Of a DNA stretch of 64,000 bases, positions 34,206 to 45,657 are shown one piece after another. This DNA comes from Wolfiporia cocos. Its lineage: Eukaryota; Basidiomycota; Agaricomycetes; Polyporales; Phaeolaceae. Under the pieces are notes generated by a model. That model was not told the origin of the DNA. It ran no database searches and saw only the letters and a program-made list of their open reading frames with translations. Made by a program: the position numbers and the translations under genes. The stretch is from positions 1,612,001 through 1,676,000 of the forward strand of contig JACCLO010000002.1 in the NCBI GenBank assembly GCA_029448655.1, given 5' to 3'. Within the stretch, counting starts at the first letter, position 1, and each line of letters starts with the position of its first letter.

Positions 34206-36476
34206 TTATATGTCCGGTAACTCCCTCTGTATTAGTCTCGTCCATGTGCCTTCTCGCCACCACTCGTCCATGCTGTCAATGCGTTCCCAGAGAGTTTCCT
34301 CATCGACGTCGTAGATCTCGTACTTGGCACCGTTCGTCGGACGACCGTTCCGTTTCGCGACCTCGATCGCTGCTTTGTTCTCTCCTCTACAACAGTTCGT
34401 CAGCACAAGAGTTCCGTCCGGCCAGGAACAACGTTTGGTCGCTTACTTGAGTAGTTCCAGTAGCTCACGACGTTCGGGGAAGAACAAGCGAGGCTCCAGC
34501 ACGGCAAGGATTGCCAGAGCCGCGCGGAACAAGAAAGAGTCACCTTCCAGTATGACAATATCCCATATTCGCGCACACGCATCGAATGGCAGGTGGTCAA
34601 GAAAGAGGGGTACAAGCCACTCGGGTAGGTATTCAGCAGGTGAGATCTGGTGTTGCTTGAAGTTGAAGTAGACTCCACATGACATCTGAGTCTTGCTTAC
34701 AGTATACAGAGATTCTACGCAACTCACTCTTTGGCATACCGTCAGCTAGTAGTGTGTCAAAGATTCTATGCAACATGATGAGCCAACATCTAGCATAAAT
34801 CGTGCCATTCATTTACCTATAATATGCTTCCACCTGTATAATGTCACATCAATGGTGTTGACTTGTTCAAGCGGAGCACAACTCACATCATTTTTGGATG
34901 CGGGTCTGCGATAAAATGACCGCATACAATGCCGTTCCAAGAGGTTTCGCAAGACAACGAATCCTTGCGCAGGCGACATGTTGATGAGGAGCATAGCAGC
35001 AAGCTTCGCAACGCCAGGAATATAGCCAAGGCCCTCATCTGAGCGCGCCACCACCCACGCGCAGAGCATGTCTTTGAGGTCTTGATATAATGGGCCGGCC
35101 TCTGGGAGGAACAGATGTAGATTCGGCAGTGTTGTCTTGATGTCTTCCTCTAAAAGTCCAAGTGCTGTCGTCGGAAAGGTCCCATGCGCCAGTGCCCGTT
35201 TCGCTCGTGATGAGCAGGTCTTATATGCATCTATGGAACATGAGCACTGCCCAACTTCACTTTCGATAAAAGCCCACGCGCACCATTGCCCAGCACAAGC
35301 GCGTTACCGACAGCATTCTGCCACATCGATGCGCGCAACTTGGTCGGGATGCCCTCCCACCACAGCTTCCTCAGCGCTGGATTCCGATGCACCGCAGTCC
35401 AGTCCGGCACGATCTCGCGCTCCCACACGCCGATCGACTCCTCGATCCTGCGCTCGCGCGCGTAGCGGCGCTCCTGCAACGCCTTGCGTCGTTTCTCCTC
35501 TGTGTAACGGGCACAGCAGCGATGAACAAACAGACTGAGCCAATCAACACGCAGTCACGCCGCGGCAGACCGCGGACTCACCGGCGGCGCGGCTCCGCCG
35601 CATCATCTCCTCCCAGTCGGCCATGTGCTTGCGGTCCTCCGTGCGCTGCTTCGGCGGAAGGAATGTCGGGCGTGTCTTGCTGACCACCTTGTCGAGCATA
35701 CTGGGTCCCATCGAGCGAGCGGAGCGGTGCTGGAAGTTGGAAGTGGTTGAAGAGTTGGAGGCACTGGACTTCGGGGTAGGCAAAGACGAGGAGCTAGGAA
35801 TGTGAGAGGAAGAGGTCGACGCAACGCTCGCGGCAGAGCCAGGTGTAATTGGCTGCGGAGAGACCCTGCGGGTGCGAGTCTCGTCGTGCGATACCGAACG
35901 CTGTGGCAGGTCGACGCTGACGGATATATCCTGCTCATAGTCATCTGCGGTTCTTACGGCAATATCACTGGACTTGGATGCCTCAATGTGGACAGGGGGG
36001 TATACGACCACGTCGTTGGCGGTGTGCGGCATCTGAGCGGGCGGGGAGGGCGGTTCCTCGGACAAGGTAACATGTGAGACGCTGTTTGAAAGCTGCACCT
36101 CGTAGAACGAGCCGTCGTGCGAGACAGAAGAGGGGAACTGCGACGAGGACGATGTAGTGTGCGGCATCGGCGGCCTGCTCGGCGGCTCTTGCAGCGCGGG
36201 CCCGGGTGTGTTAGCATCGACCGACGCATCCGCCTCGTGCGCTGCGTCAATTCTCCGCGCATAGTCGTCCGCCTCGTCCTGAGTCACATGCTCGTCGATG
36301 CTGCCGTAGTTCCTCTCGAGCTCCGCCCTGATGGCCTCGGGCGAGAACTCGAGCCTGTCGTGGTCGTCCGCGGAATCGGAGAACGCGTCGTCGAACTCGT
36401 CCGCGGCGGGGGACGGCTCTGGGCGATACTGCGCGTGCTGCTCATCGCGCTCGTCGTCGGAGTGGTGGGCGCTCAT
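34206..36476 (-). CDS. TBC-domain protein (Rab GAP family) with non-canonical finger residues
   Basis: TBC proteins stimulate GTP hydrolysis by Rab GTPases in membrane traffic. The product is about 670 aa. The start MSAHHSDDERDEQHAQ is followed by a ~280-residue disordered acidic and Ser/Pro-rich region, then the conserved SKTRPTFLPPKQRTEDRKHMADWEEMMRRSR and KALQERRYARERRIEES. The TBC domain runs WEREIVPDWTAVHRNPALRKLWWEGIPTKLRASMWQNAVGNALVL, EDIKTTLPNLHLFLPEAGPLYQDLKDMLCAWVVARSDEGLGYIPGVAKLAAMLLINM, RNLLERHCMRSFY, then PEWLVPLFLDHLPFDACARIWDIVILEGDSFLFRAALAIL. Where active TBC domains have IxxDxxR and YxQ, this one shows EEDIKT and YIP, so both catalytic fingers appear replaced. A GAP activity is therefore doubtful. 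Confidence 0.88.
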
Positions 36477-36712
36477 GGCGAGATGGACGACGGACTCGAA
36501 GCTGTACGGGGTTCTGTCGCCACCGCGGGCGCGTCGTGCCGGTGACGACTCGGTCACGAGACCACAATGATGACGCGCTCGCAGGTCACGACACGCACGC
36601 GTCGTATACGCGTCGCGGTTGCTTGGCACATTTCGCTCGCAACGTTCCAGACGGTGCACGCTGGGGTCATCTATCTCCTTCTTGGAGACGTAGTGCTCGG
36701 ACACTACGGGTA

Positions 36713-37792
36713 CTACAGCTTCGCCTTCTCCCCCTCCTGCAGGTCCGGCCTGACCACATCCATGATCTCGTCCACCGTCTTGACGACCCACTCCGTGCCC
36801 TCGTCACTCGCGAGCCAATAGTCTTCCTCACTCAGTCCCTCCACGTTACGCGCCTTCAGCAGCCCGAAGACGTGGCTGACGAGCTGGGGCCCGACGTGCT
36901 CCTCAGCGCGCAGACATGCCGTGCCAACCACAGAGCCGAGTGCGCGGCTCAGATTTCCTTGCTCTGCTGTACCACCGAGGAGGGGCGAGAGCACGGAGCC
37001 ATAGGCTTGGATGATAAATGCTACACAGGTTATCGAGACCGTTAGCCATGCAGCACAAACATAGATGGATTAGCAAGCTGTGCGAAGACGTACTGATAAA
37101 GTCCGGATGGTAGTCGCCTAGCTTATTGTACAGCTTCACAGCGTGCGGCTGGTAGATGGAGTCCCACAGCGCTTGGCCACGAGCCTTGACCTCCTCGATG
37201 TTCTCCGGCGTTGCTACTCTGGTGGTTGGGATATCAGCATAGCCAGGCAGGGGACATCATGCGTGCTCACCGCTTCGACTCTTTACGCAGCCCGCGCTTG
37301 ATGTCGTCCTCGAATGCCTCAAACATACCCGCCATGGACAAGATCGTCTGAGATCATACAGTCTGCATTAATTCATCGCACACCAACATATGCTCGAGCT
37401 TACTCGGGGCACGCCCACAAATATGCAGCTCTTCATCGCTGCTTCGCGCATAACGGCCGCCTTCTCGAGCGCGTCGGGGAAGCTTTGACGCGTCTCTGGT
37501 TTCTCGGGGTCGATCCGCGTAGAGAAGCGGTAGAGGTGGCCGACTGACGCGGGGACGTTTGCGGTCAGGAGCGTGCATGTCTGTGCAGATTGTAGACACT
37601 TCTTCATGACGGGGGGCACGAGCTCGCACTCACTGTGAGGGTAAGCCAGCCTCTCTCAACCTTCTTCTGCTGCGCATCCTTGAACGTACGCGTTAGCACG
37701 TCGGTGAGCCTGGGCAGAGGTGGACCGGGGAACGAGTGGGGGTTGCGAAGAGTCAAGAGTTGCTTCACGGCAGGAGGAAGATGCGCGACCAT
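36713..37792 (-). CDS. AhpD-like protein of the carboxymuconolactone decarboxylase type
   Basis: About 270 aa in several exons. The start is taken at MVAHLPPAVKQLLTLRNPHSF. Later blocks are GPPLPRLTDVLTRTFKDAQQKKVERGWLTLT, TANVPASVGHLYRFSTRIDPEK, EKAAVMREAAMKSCIFVGVPR, ILSMAGMFEAFEDDIKRGLRKESKR, ATPENIEEVKARGQALWDSIYQPHAVKLYNKLGDYHPDF, and the C-terminal FIIQAYGSVLSPL, LLKARNVEGLSEEDYWLASDEGTEWVVKTVDEIMDVV. The helix with AAMKSCIFVGVPR resembles the active-site helix of AhpD-like folds, but the paired cysteines CxxC of peroxidase-partner AhpD are not seen. The enzymatic role in fungi is unknown to me. It sits between a TBC gene and a FunK1 kinase on the same strand, with no clear functional link. 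Confidence 0.65.
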
Positions 37793-38500
37793 TATGCCAG
37801 GCAATTACGAGGTGCTCGTAGGATACAGGTTCAATGTCAGTGTGCCTGGCTTCTACGATATGAATGTATGCGCTCGTCATCCGCCAAGCAGTTGGAGATG
37901 CCCATACGCGTCGAACGCCTTCGGAAAGCTGTGCCGACACGGCGGAGCTCAGACCGAACCTGTCTCCGGTTACCCGGAGTGTCCGCATATGATCGTCAAC
38001 TATACCCAGACGACGATGCTCACGAAACTATCAGGCAAGGGGGTGTCCATGTACAGAGATTGACCTACCCGCATTAAGACCTGGCGCAGACCATGGATTA
38101 TGTAACACACCAGCTCCGAAGATGGAACGGCCCTCCCCCACCAGCCACTAGCAGTGATGGTCATCAACCCGCGGGGACACCGGTGGACTACCTAGCCGAA
38201 CTCAGCTCAATGCTTGTTCCTCTGGACGGCTGTGGCGCCAGCAAGATTAAGTCCGACTTCAGACGGTGCAGAAATATGTACATGTCATATAATATATATT
38301 ATACGCAACGGGTAGCATGTGTGCGCGCAACAAAGCTAGGTCGCAGAGCTTCCACTTGCTAACAAGGCTTCCTCAAACGTCCTGCAATCACTCGCCACGT
38401 GGGAATCCCACGACAATTAAATCCAGGTCGATGGGGCCCGGACCGAGGGGGCCCGGACCGAGAGGGCCGTCCTCATCCTACGTTGTCCCAATCAGTGTCA
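37793..38500. other. Intergenic region
   Basis: 708 bp with no supported gene. Near 38432-38465 a 15-bp unit GGGGCCCGGACCGAG occurs twice in tandem. Frames on both strands lack motifs. Confidence 0.35.
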
Positions 38501-41008
38501 TCAACGTCGAGCGCCTCCTTTTCGAGAAGCTGTGATTTGCAGCACCCGCCGAACATCGTCCCAACGAGCTGCCGAGTTTTGGATAACGTTGGGATGAGGA
38601 TGTGCAAAATGATAAGCGCTACGGATAGTCTCGCCGAAGAGTGCTCGTATGTAGTTCCGCACGCATTCCTTCATGATATCGCCAAAGTAGGGGTGGAACC
38701 ACCGCAAGACGACGTGCTCCGGATCGAGTAGGAAACTTGGCTCGGTATAGCCGGTCATACTTGATTTTGCCAGTGTCAGACTTGAGCCAGTCCAGTGTTG
38801 GCTCCTTCTCCAGCTTTTCATGGTGATTTCTCTCCATCCCGTGGGGACCCCCAATATCTGGCACAATGTTCAGCATGTGTAGAAGAAGTAAACTTGATGT
38901 GAGATACCTAATGCACAGCCAAACAATGATGTACAGTATCGACTCGAGATCAAACGCGGGATAGTGAATGAATCTCGCTGTCTCTTCCGGGCCGCACGAG
39001 AGGGCGTGTAGGGCGCCAATGGCCATAAACGGGATTGTTCCCTAGATACAGATGGTGAGCACAGTCACCAGCACCTAGCATACTGTGATGGGGCGGGATG
39101 AACGTTGTTCCTGCGCTTCATCTGAGTCACATGTGGATGCAGACGCCTTCAGTTCAATGGCCAATCTGCAGTTGTCCAAATCGATCAGCAGGCCGCGGCG
39201 ATTCGAACCGTGGCCTTGGAGAAGAATGTTGCCCAGACTGACATCGCCATGAACAATGTTGCGTGTGTAAAGCCATTTGAAGGCTATGATTTTGCAATGA
39301 GATAGGCTTACTTGCAAAGGGTGTCCATCACTCACCATCGACTATATCAATTAGGGCATTCACGAGCTCAGCACGCGAAGTGAACCCTGTCAGCTCTTCC
39401 CCGGCAGTATGGAACACGAGGCGGGTGTGCTGTCGGACGGTGATGTGGGAGGGAATTTGAGACTCTGTGAAGGCCTTGCACAGGAACTCGGTGTTGTCAG
39501 TGAGATCGACGTATAGCATATACGCTACCGCAAGGTGGGGTATCCCAACGGGAAGTGGTGAACAATATGGCTGTAGACTTGCCGCTCAGAGGGATATCGG
39601 CACGTATCACACCAGGTATCTTTGATGACGAACATCTTGCCCGCTTCAGCATCTCTGACGAGCCAGCAAGACGTTGCACTGCCTAAAATGCATGCACAGC
39701 CGCTTCAGGATACGGTAGCGTGTCATCTTTGTGCCGTCGCTCAAGGGGGATGAGATGAACTTGGGGGTACTGAAGTCTCTGTCACGGTTCTTGTACTCGA
39801 TGTTAAAGTCATAGCCAATGTAGCTGTTCGGTGCGAACATGAATCTGTACAGCGCACGTAGAAAGATCTCTTTGTAACTGTCATTGAACGGGAACGGGAC
39901 GCTTTCAATAGCCCCTGAGTGGTCAAAAACTACAACTTTGAAGCTGTCATTGGAGATTGTGAGCATTGGAATAAAGTAGCGAAATGGCTGGCTTTCAAAA
40001 ATCATGGATGCGCAGGAGAGAAGATATTCATCAAGTTTGGGTGGAAAACCTGCAGTCATCGTAGCTTCACAGACCATCTGTACGCTTCCCCATCCTTTTG
40101 TGGGTATAGATGAAGTAGCATGTTGGAGAATCAAATCGGGTTGGGGATAATCTTTGCCCTTGATGCCAGAAGAGTGGTCACCCATGACCACTTCCTGCTG
40201 TGAGCATGGAGAGATCTGCCGATGAGACAGTTAGAGATAGCCTGAACCATCTCATTGAGCCATGTACACAAATCCTCGTTCTGGCTATAAGGCAGCATTC
40301 CAGGATTGCTGGGGCTAGGGAGCATGATGTGATCAGCGGGTCTACTCGGAAATGCGTCAGTGGACAGCGAGGTCGTGAAGCCGGAACTGAACGCTGGCGG
40401 TGAGGTGCGCGAAGGGTCTTGGGAAACTAGTCGGCTAGATCAGCGGTTAACAGAGGCGGGATAATGGCATGCTCGCCTCGCACAAGCAGATCGGAGGAGG
40501 ATGCAATGCCTGCGGAGGGGGCCTTCAGATGTGCCGGCCGTGCATCCCATTTGCTTGCAAGCTCAACATCGAAATTTAACAAAAAGGATATGAGGTTGGT
40601 GAAGACGTGTTTGGGAAACAGTCGGTCAATGAGACTGTCTGATTTCTCAAGCCAGGCACCACGGATGTTACTCTCAAGCTCCGAGAGTAGATCCAACCTG
40701 ATGGCGGGGATCGTGTCTGCGGGAAGGTGTATAGAAGCAACTTCATGAGTAGGATTTTCTGAACACTCAGTGGTGATGCTTGGGTTTGTCAAAACATCTC
40801 TCTTTTGTCGCTCTTGTACTTGTCGACGTGCCCAACGCCTATCGACGGGGGACGATGGCGCTATACCAATGTCAGCTTCGGTAGTGAATTCGAAAGCTAG
40901 ATACAATAATCACTCACATCCGGACTTCCGCGAGAGTAGATGGCCGTCCGAATACTGCATACGCTGCTTCAGTGTGGCGTCACAGCTACTCCTAACTTTC
41001 CTACGCAT
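38501..41008 (-). CDS. FunK1-type fungal protein kinase
   Basis: Member of a large kinase-like family expanded in mushroom-forming fungi. Substrates are unknown. Multi-exon. The likely start is MRRKVRSSCDATLKQRMQYSDG at 41008. Next come RRWARRQVQERQKR, SELESNIRGAWLEKSDSLIDRLFPKH, then PKGWGSVQMVCEATMTAG, PFRYFIPMLTISNDSFKVVVFDHSGAIES and FLRALYRFMFA. The catalytic loop reads LYTRNIVHGDVSLGNILLQG, with HGDVSxxN, and the metal-binding loop is RGLLIDLDNC (D-L-D in place of DFG). The C-terminal part has GALHALSCGPEETARFIHYPAFDLESILYIIVWLCIRY, matching the FunK1 block in which the DDLES motif recurs, and ends in a basic tail. Intron borders were only partly worked out and ends are less certain than the family. 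Confidence 0.82.
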
Positions 41009-41441
41009 ATGTGACTGCTCTTTGGCAGAGATAGGCCTAGCAAGATTGAACGAGTCAACGGCGGATAGGAGCAGAAGGGAAGCGTCCTGGAGAGTGGGTA
41101 GGAGTTGAAGGAGGGCTGACGACTGCTGGTCACGAGACTATGAATCGCTGCGCCCCGACGATGCACTGCCAACGATTTGTGCGGCATAATGTTCCTCACT
41201 TACATTTGAGACTGTTAGAATGCGAGCACGACGTGTGATGACACTGACGATCCGGCGCTAATGCCTTCCAGTAGCAGACGCCCAAACGCGTCGCGTTCCT
41301 CCACAACATCGACGCGTCCAGCCGCGCAACCTCTCACGCACCACATCCCGGCGCGAATATCAAGGCTAGAGCCTGCTCCATGCGCTAGGTGAGCGGCCCA
41401 ATCTCCTCCGCGCATGGCAGGTCTGACGGCACAAGCACACC
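41009..41441. promoter_or_regulatory. Divergent promoter region FunK1 / GCP4
   Basis: 433 bp between two start codons facing apart. Composition shifts sharply towards GC at the GCP4 side. No TATA box or repeat was recognised with confidence. Confidence 0.3.
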
Positions 41442-43762
41442 ATGATCGCAGAAGTCCTCCTCGTCCTCGCCGGCCACGCCTCCTCCCTCTTCCCAGCTGA
41501 CCACGCCGTCGACCCGGGCATCGCGTCCCTCCTCCACCCGGGCGAGCAGCAGTGCCTCGAGGCGCTCGCGCGCACCGCCCGCCGCTACCGCACCGTCAAA
41601 GCCGCGTGCTCCGCGTCCGCGCCCGCGCGCGGCCGGTACGCCGCCGCGCTCTGCGCGACGCTCGGCCAGCTCCTCCGCGACGAGTACGAGGCGCTCGTCG
41701 TCGCGACGGAGGCGCGTGTGCTCGCGCGCGACGCGGGCCTCGTCGCGCGCGGCGCGTTCGTCCCGCTCGCCGCGGTCCGCGCCGCGTTCGCGGAGTGGGA
41801 CGCCCCGCTCGCCGCGCTCGAGAGCCTCGTCGACGCGCTGCAGGAGCGGGAGCGCTGGCCCCCCGGCCCGCTGATCGATCTGCTGCTCGCCCGCTCGCAT
41901 ACGGGCATACACCGCGTCGCGGCGATATTCTCACGGCTCGCTGAGGCCGTCCAGCGCGTGTGGGTCGCGCAGCTCCAGGCGTTCCTCGTCCATGGCTCAT
42001 TGTCGGAGAAGGACCCGCTCGCGTCCAAGGACTACACTCTGCTGGAGGGCGCGGTGCCGTCCTGCGTGTCCGCTCAGTCTAGGGAATCTATCGTGTATGT
42101 TGGCCGAGCCATCGGCACTGTCAGAGCAGCCAGATGGGAGCGGCAGTTCCCTCGCAGTCTCGCCATGGAGCACACCAAGATGCTCGAGGGCGTGCTGCCG
42201 CAAGATCAGTATGCCTTTGACCGGGTCATCTCAGATATCCGGACGGCAGTGAGTGAGTGGCTTTGGCTGAACGTCTTGACGCACAAAGATGTGGAAGTGG
42301 CGGTGGAATCATTGTAAGAGAGCGCTCCTCGTCTGATCCTGTATACTGACGCCACTTCAGGGCCAACTACTTCCTACTGAGAAACGGAGAGTTCGCGCTG
42401 TCGCTCATAAGGGAGATCGAACGGCTCAAGATCTCTCGCCTCACAGGACGCGCAGGGCCGTCGACAATGATCCGCGAACAAGACCTCCACCTCGCCCTGC
42501 TCCGCGCTTCGCTCGGCACCACCGCGCAGCATGACCCCTCGCTCTCGCACCTCCGCATGCGCCTCCCCACGGGCCCGCTCCGCCCGCTGCTCCCCTCGCT
42601 CGCGCCGGGGCCCGCCGCGCGTGACCTCTCCGCGTCGCTCTCGCACGCAGCCGAGCCGACGGCGTTCGACGATCTGCTCCTCGGCACGCCGCTGCAGCTC
42701 ACGTACGCGGTCGCGTGGCCGCTCGACCTCTTCCTGCACGCAGGCGACCTCGCCGCGTACGGCGCGCTCTTCGCGTACCTCGCCGCCCTCCGGCGCACGC
42801 ACACGCGCGTGCACGGGTGCTGGGCCGCGCTCAGCAACGCGCAGCGCGCGCGCCGCCGGTGGACGGGGCTCGACGAGGGCGGCACGGAGGAGGACCTCGG
42901 CGTGCGCAGGGCGCTCCTCCGGTGCGGGTGGGGCGTCGTGCGCGAGATGAGCTGGTTCCTCGACACGCTGCTCGGGTACGTGATGACGGACGTGGTCGAC
43001 GTCGAGTTCCGCCGGCTGAAGCGGCTCCTGCTCGAGAAGACGGCGGGCGACGCGCCGGTCACGGGGTCGCATAGCGCGACGACGCTGCCCGCGTCGCACA
43101 GCGCGGCGTCGAACGCGTCCGCGGGCGCCGCGGCGCAGCTGGACTTCACGACGCTGCGGCAGATCCACACGACGTACCTCGAGCGGCTGCTCACGGGGAG
43201 CCTGCTCTCGAACCCGCCGCTGACGGCGATCATCCGGATGATCCTCGAGGTGTGCGACCGGTTCGTCGCGCAGGTGGAGCGGTGGGGCGGGGATGTCCTG
43301 CCCGCGCTGCTGTTCGAGGGCAGCCTCGCGGCGGGCGCGAGCCGCGTGGGCGAGATGGTGCAGGAGCGGCAGGCGGTCGTAGCCGACATCAACGAGGTGC
43401 GCTTCCCCGTCCTTTCACTCACGCGTCTGCGGCATGCTCACGCCGCGTGTCCTTACCCGCAGACACTGCACGCGCTGCTGGAGTCGTTCTACGAGCAGCT
43501 GTCGCTGTCGACGACGACGCAGCCGTTCTCGGCGGCGGCGGACGCGTCGCGGTCGGTGCTGTACGGGACGAGTGTGGGGAACGCGTCGGGGTTCCAGACG
43601 TTCGTGCGGCCGAAGCGGGGGCGGCGCGGGGAGGGCGACGAGGAGGTGCGGCGACATGTCGAGCGGCTGCTGCTGCGTCTCGACTTTAATGGGGGCTTCT
43701 CGAAGCCAAGGGCTGTGGGGTCAACTGACGGTGATATCCTGGGGCAGGGCGGGCTGACGTAG
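41442..43762 (+). CDS. Gamma-tubulin complex component 4 (Spc97/Spc98 family)
   Basis: Subunit of the gamma-tubulin ring complex that nucleates microtubules at spindle pole bodies. Exons 41442..42313, 42361..43396, 43463..43762 give 735 aa. The start MIAEVLLVLAGHASSLFPAD is the conserved beginning of GCP4. The GRIP1 region follows with GEQQCLEALARTARRY and YAAALCATLGQLLRDEYEALV. Next are HTGIHRVAAIFSRLAEAVQRVWVAQLQAFLVHGSLSEK, ANYFLLRNGEFALSLIREIERL, and the GRIP2 block LQLTYAVAWPLDLFLHAGDLAAYGALFAYLAALRRTH. The latter part contains REMSWFLDTLLGYVMTDVVDVEFRRL and HTTYLERLLTGSLLSNPPLTAIIRMILEVCDRF. The gene is extremely GC-rich, which produces long open frames on the other strands. GCP4 rather than GCP2/3 follows from the short length and start sequence. 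Confidence 0.93.
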
Positions 43763-43960
43763 GATCGTCGCGGTGGGCAGCGGGCATGTACATGCGTGTG
43801 TTGATTGCATTCAATCTGCTATGATCGCAATATACGGCTGCTACTGCTATGATTATTACTCGAGTATTGTGCTGCTAATGCGCTGTCGAATGGCGCGAGT
43901 GATTGCAATCGTCCCGATCGATCGTGATCAGTGACAGCAAGGCAACGGTTCGTCTCGTCG

Positions 43961-43967
43961 TATAAAG
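43961..43967 (+). promoter_or_regulatory. TATA box of the pyrophosphatase gene
   Basis: TATAAAG on the plus strand, 80 bp before the ATG at 44047, in a good context for a strongly expressed housekeeping gene. Confidence 0.6.
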
Positions 43968-44046
43968 TTGGAGCGCAGTGCGAATGTCCCTTGCTCGTCT
44001 CGCCTCTCGTCGTCTGTCCCACCACGCTCGTCTCTTTTCAACAGCC

Positions 44047-45365
44047 ATGACGTCCCGTGCGTCCCCCCCTCGTCGCTTGCGCCGTCGAGCTCACTCTTCC
44101 TGCAGAGTACTCCACCCGCCTCATCGGCGCGCCCAACACCCTCGGTGAGCCGCGCCCGTCGCTCGTCTGCACGCTCGTCTGACCGCATCGCCGCGTGCAC
44201 GCGCAGAGCACCGCGTGTTCCTCGAGCAGAACGGCAGCGTCGTCTCGCCGTGGCACGATGTCCCGCTCTTCGCCGACCAGAACAACGGCGTCCTCAACAT
44301 GATCGTCGAGGTCCCCCGCTGGACCAACGCCAAGATGGAGATCTCCAAGGAGGAGCCCTTCAACCCCATCAAGCAGGACATCAAGAAGGGCCGCCTCCGC
44401 TACGTCCGCAACTGCTTCCCTCACCACGGCTACATCTGGAACTACGGCGCCTTCCCCCAGGTCTGTCGCCCATGCGCGCACTCGAGAGCGAGGTGGAGCA
44501 AATGCTGACCGCGTGCGCAGACATGGGAGGACCCGACCCAGACGCACGCCGAGACCAAGGCGAACGGCGACAACGACCCGCTCGACGTGTGCGAGATCGG
44601 CGAGCAGGTCGGCTACGTCGGCCAGATCAAGCAGGTCAAGGTGCTCGGCATCATGGCCCTCCTCGACGAGGGCGAGACCGACTGGAAGGTCCTCGTCGTC
44701 GACGTCCAGGACCCGCTCGCCTCCAAGCTCAACGACATTGAGGACGTCGAGCGCCACCTCCCCGGTCTCGTCCGCGCAACCAACGAGTGGTTCCGGTGCG
44801 CAACCGTCCTCTTGTCCAGCAAGTGCGGGGCATTGTGCTGACGTCCGTGTGCAGCATCTACAAGATCCCCGACGGCAAGCCCGAGAACCAGTTTGCGTTC
44901 TCCGGCGAGGCGAAGAACAAGAAGTACGCGACTGAGATCATCCACGAGTGCCACGAGGCCTGGCGCCGCCTTGTCAGCGGCGAGAGCCCCGCCAAGACCC
45001 CGTCGTACGACCTCTCGATGTGCGCGCACTCCCTTTCTAGCAATGAGCGTCTGCTCACGATGTGTTTGCTTAGCCGCAACGTGACGCTCCCGAACAGCGC
45101 GGGACACGTCGCCAAGAACGACCCCTCGTACACGGGCCTACCCCCCGACTCGCGCAAGCCCCCTGCACCCATCGACCCTGCCAGTGAGTGTTCCCGCGCA
45201 GGCATGAGTCATGTTTTCTCACGCTGTTCCAGTCTCCAAGTGGTTCTACATCTCGTCCGCCCAGGTATAAGCCGTCTACAATGCATGTACATTAAAATAA
45301 TGCGAATGAATACGAACAATTTCATGTAGTCCCCTGCTCAGCCCGCCGTGCACGCACGGATGTAA
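44047..45365 (+). CDS. IPP1: Cytosolic inorganic pyrophosphatase
   Basis: Hydrolyses pyrophosphate to two phosphates and so drives biosynthetic reactions. The ATG at 44047 codes MTS, followed by an intron and then [10 protein letters not shown]...-free reading [35 protein letters not shown] and [60 protein letters not shown]. The next exon has [29 protein letters not shown], which contains the catalytic signature D-N-D-P-L-D-V, then [62 protein letters not shown]. The last exons read [47 protein letters not shown] and a short end at TAA 45363-45365. Codon use is strongly biased to C-ending codons, as in highly expressed genes. There are several introns, all GT-AG. Confidence 0.94.
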
Positions 45366-45657
45366 AGTGCCCGAGTGTATCCGAAAGAGGCGGGTGAGAG
45401 CGTGTTCGGATCGTCTGAAGGAAGACTTGCTGACGTTGAGACATACAAGATATCGATCAACTATCATCGATATCTGTGTATGGTCAGCAACGGGGACTGA
45501 AATCGAGATGAGCGCACGATAAATTGGAACCGGTTCTGTCTACTGCTACAAAGTTCTGCATCATTGTCATAACATTGACTGGCTGCTTCGATCCATGTGT
45601 GCGGTCCCTCCCACCTATTGGAGAGGCGACGGCACGGCCTCAGCTTTTCTTTCAACT
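45366..45657. other. Convergent intergenic region
   Basis: 292 bp between two gene ends facing each other, with AT-rich segments suitable for polyadenylation. Nothing else was recognised. Confidence 0.4.

Noticed and set aside
41552..42000. Several long Arg/Ala-rich frames on both strands
   Set aside because: Shadows of GCP4; only the frame beginning MIAEVLLVLAGH matches a family and continues across introns.
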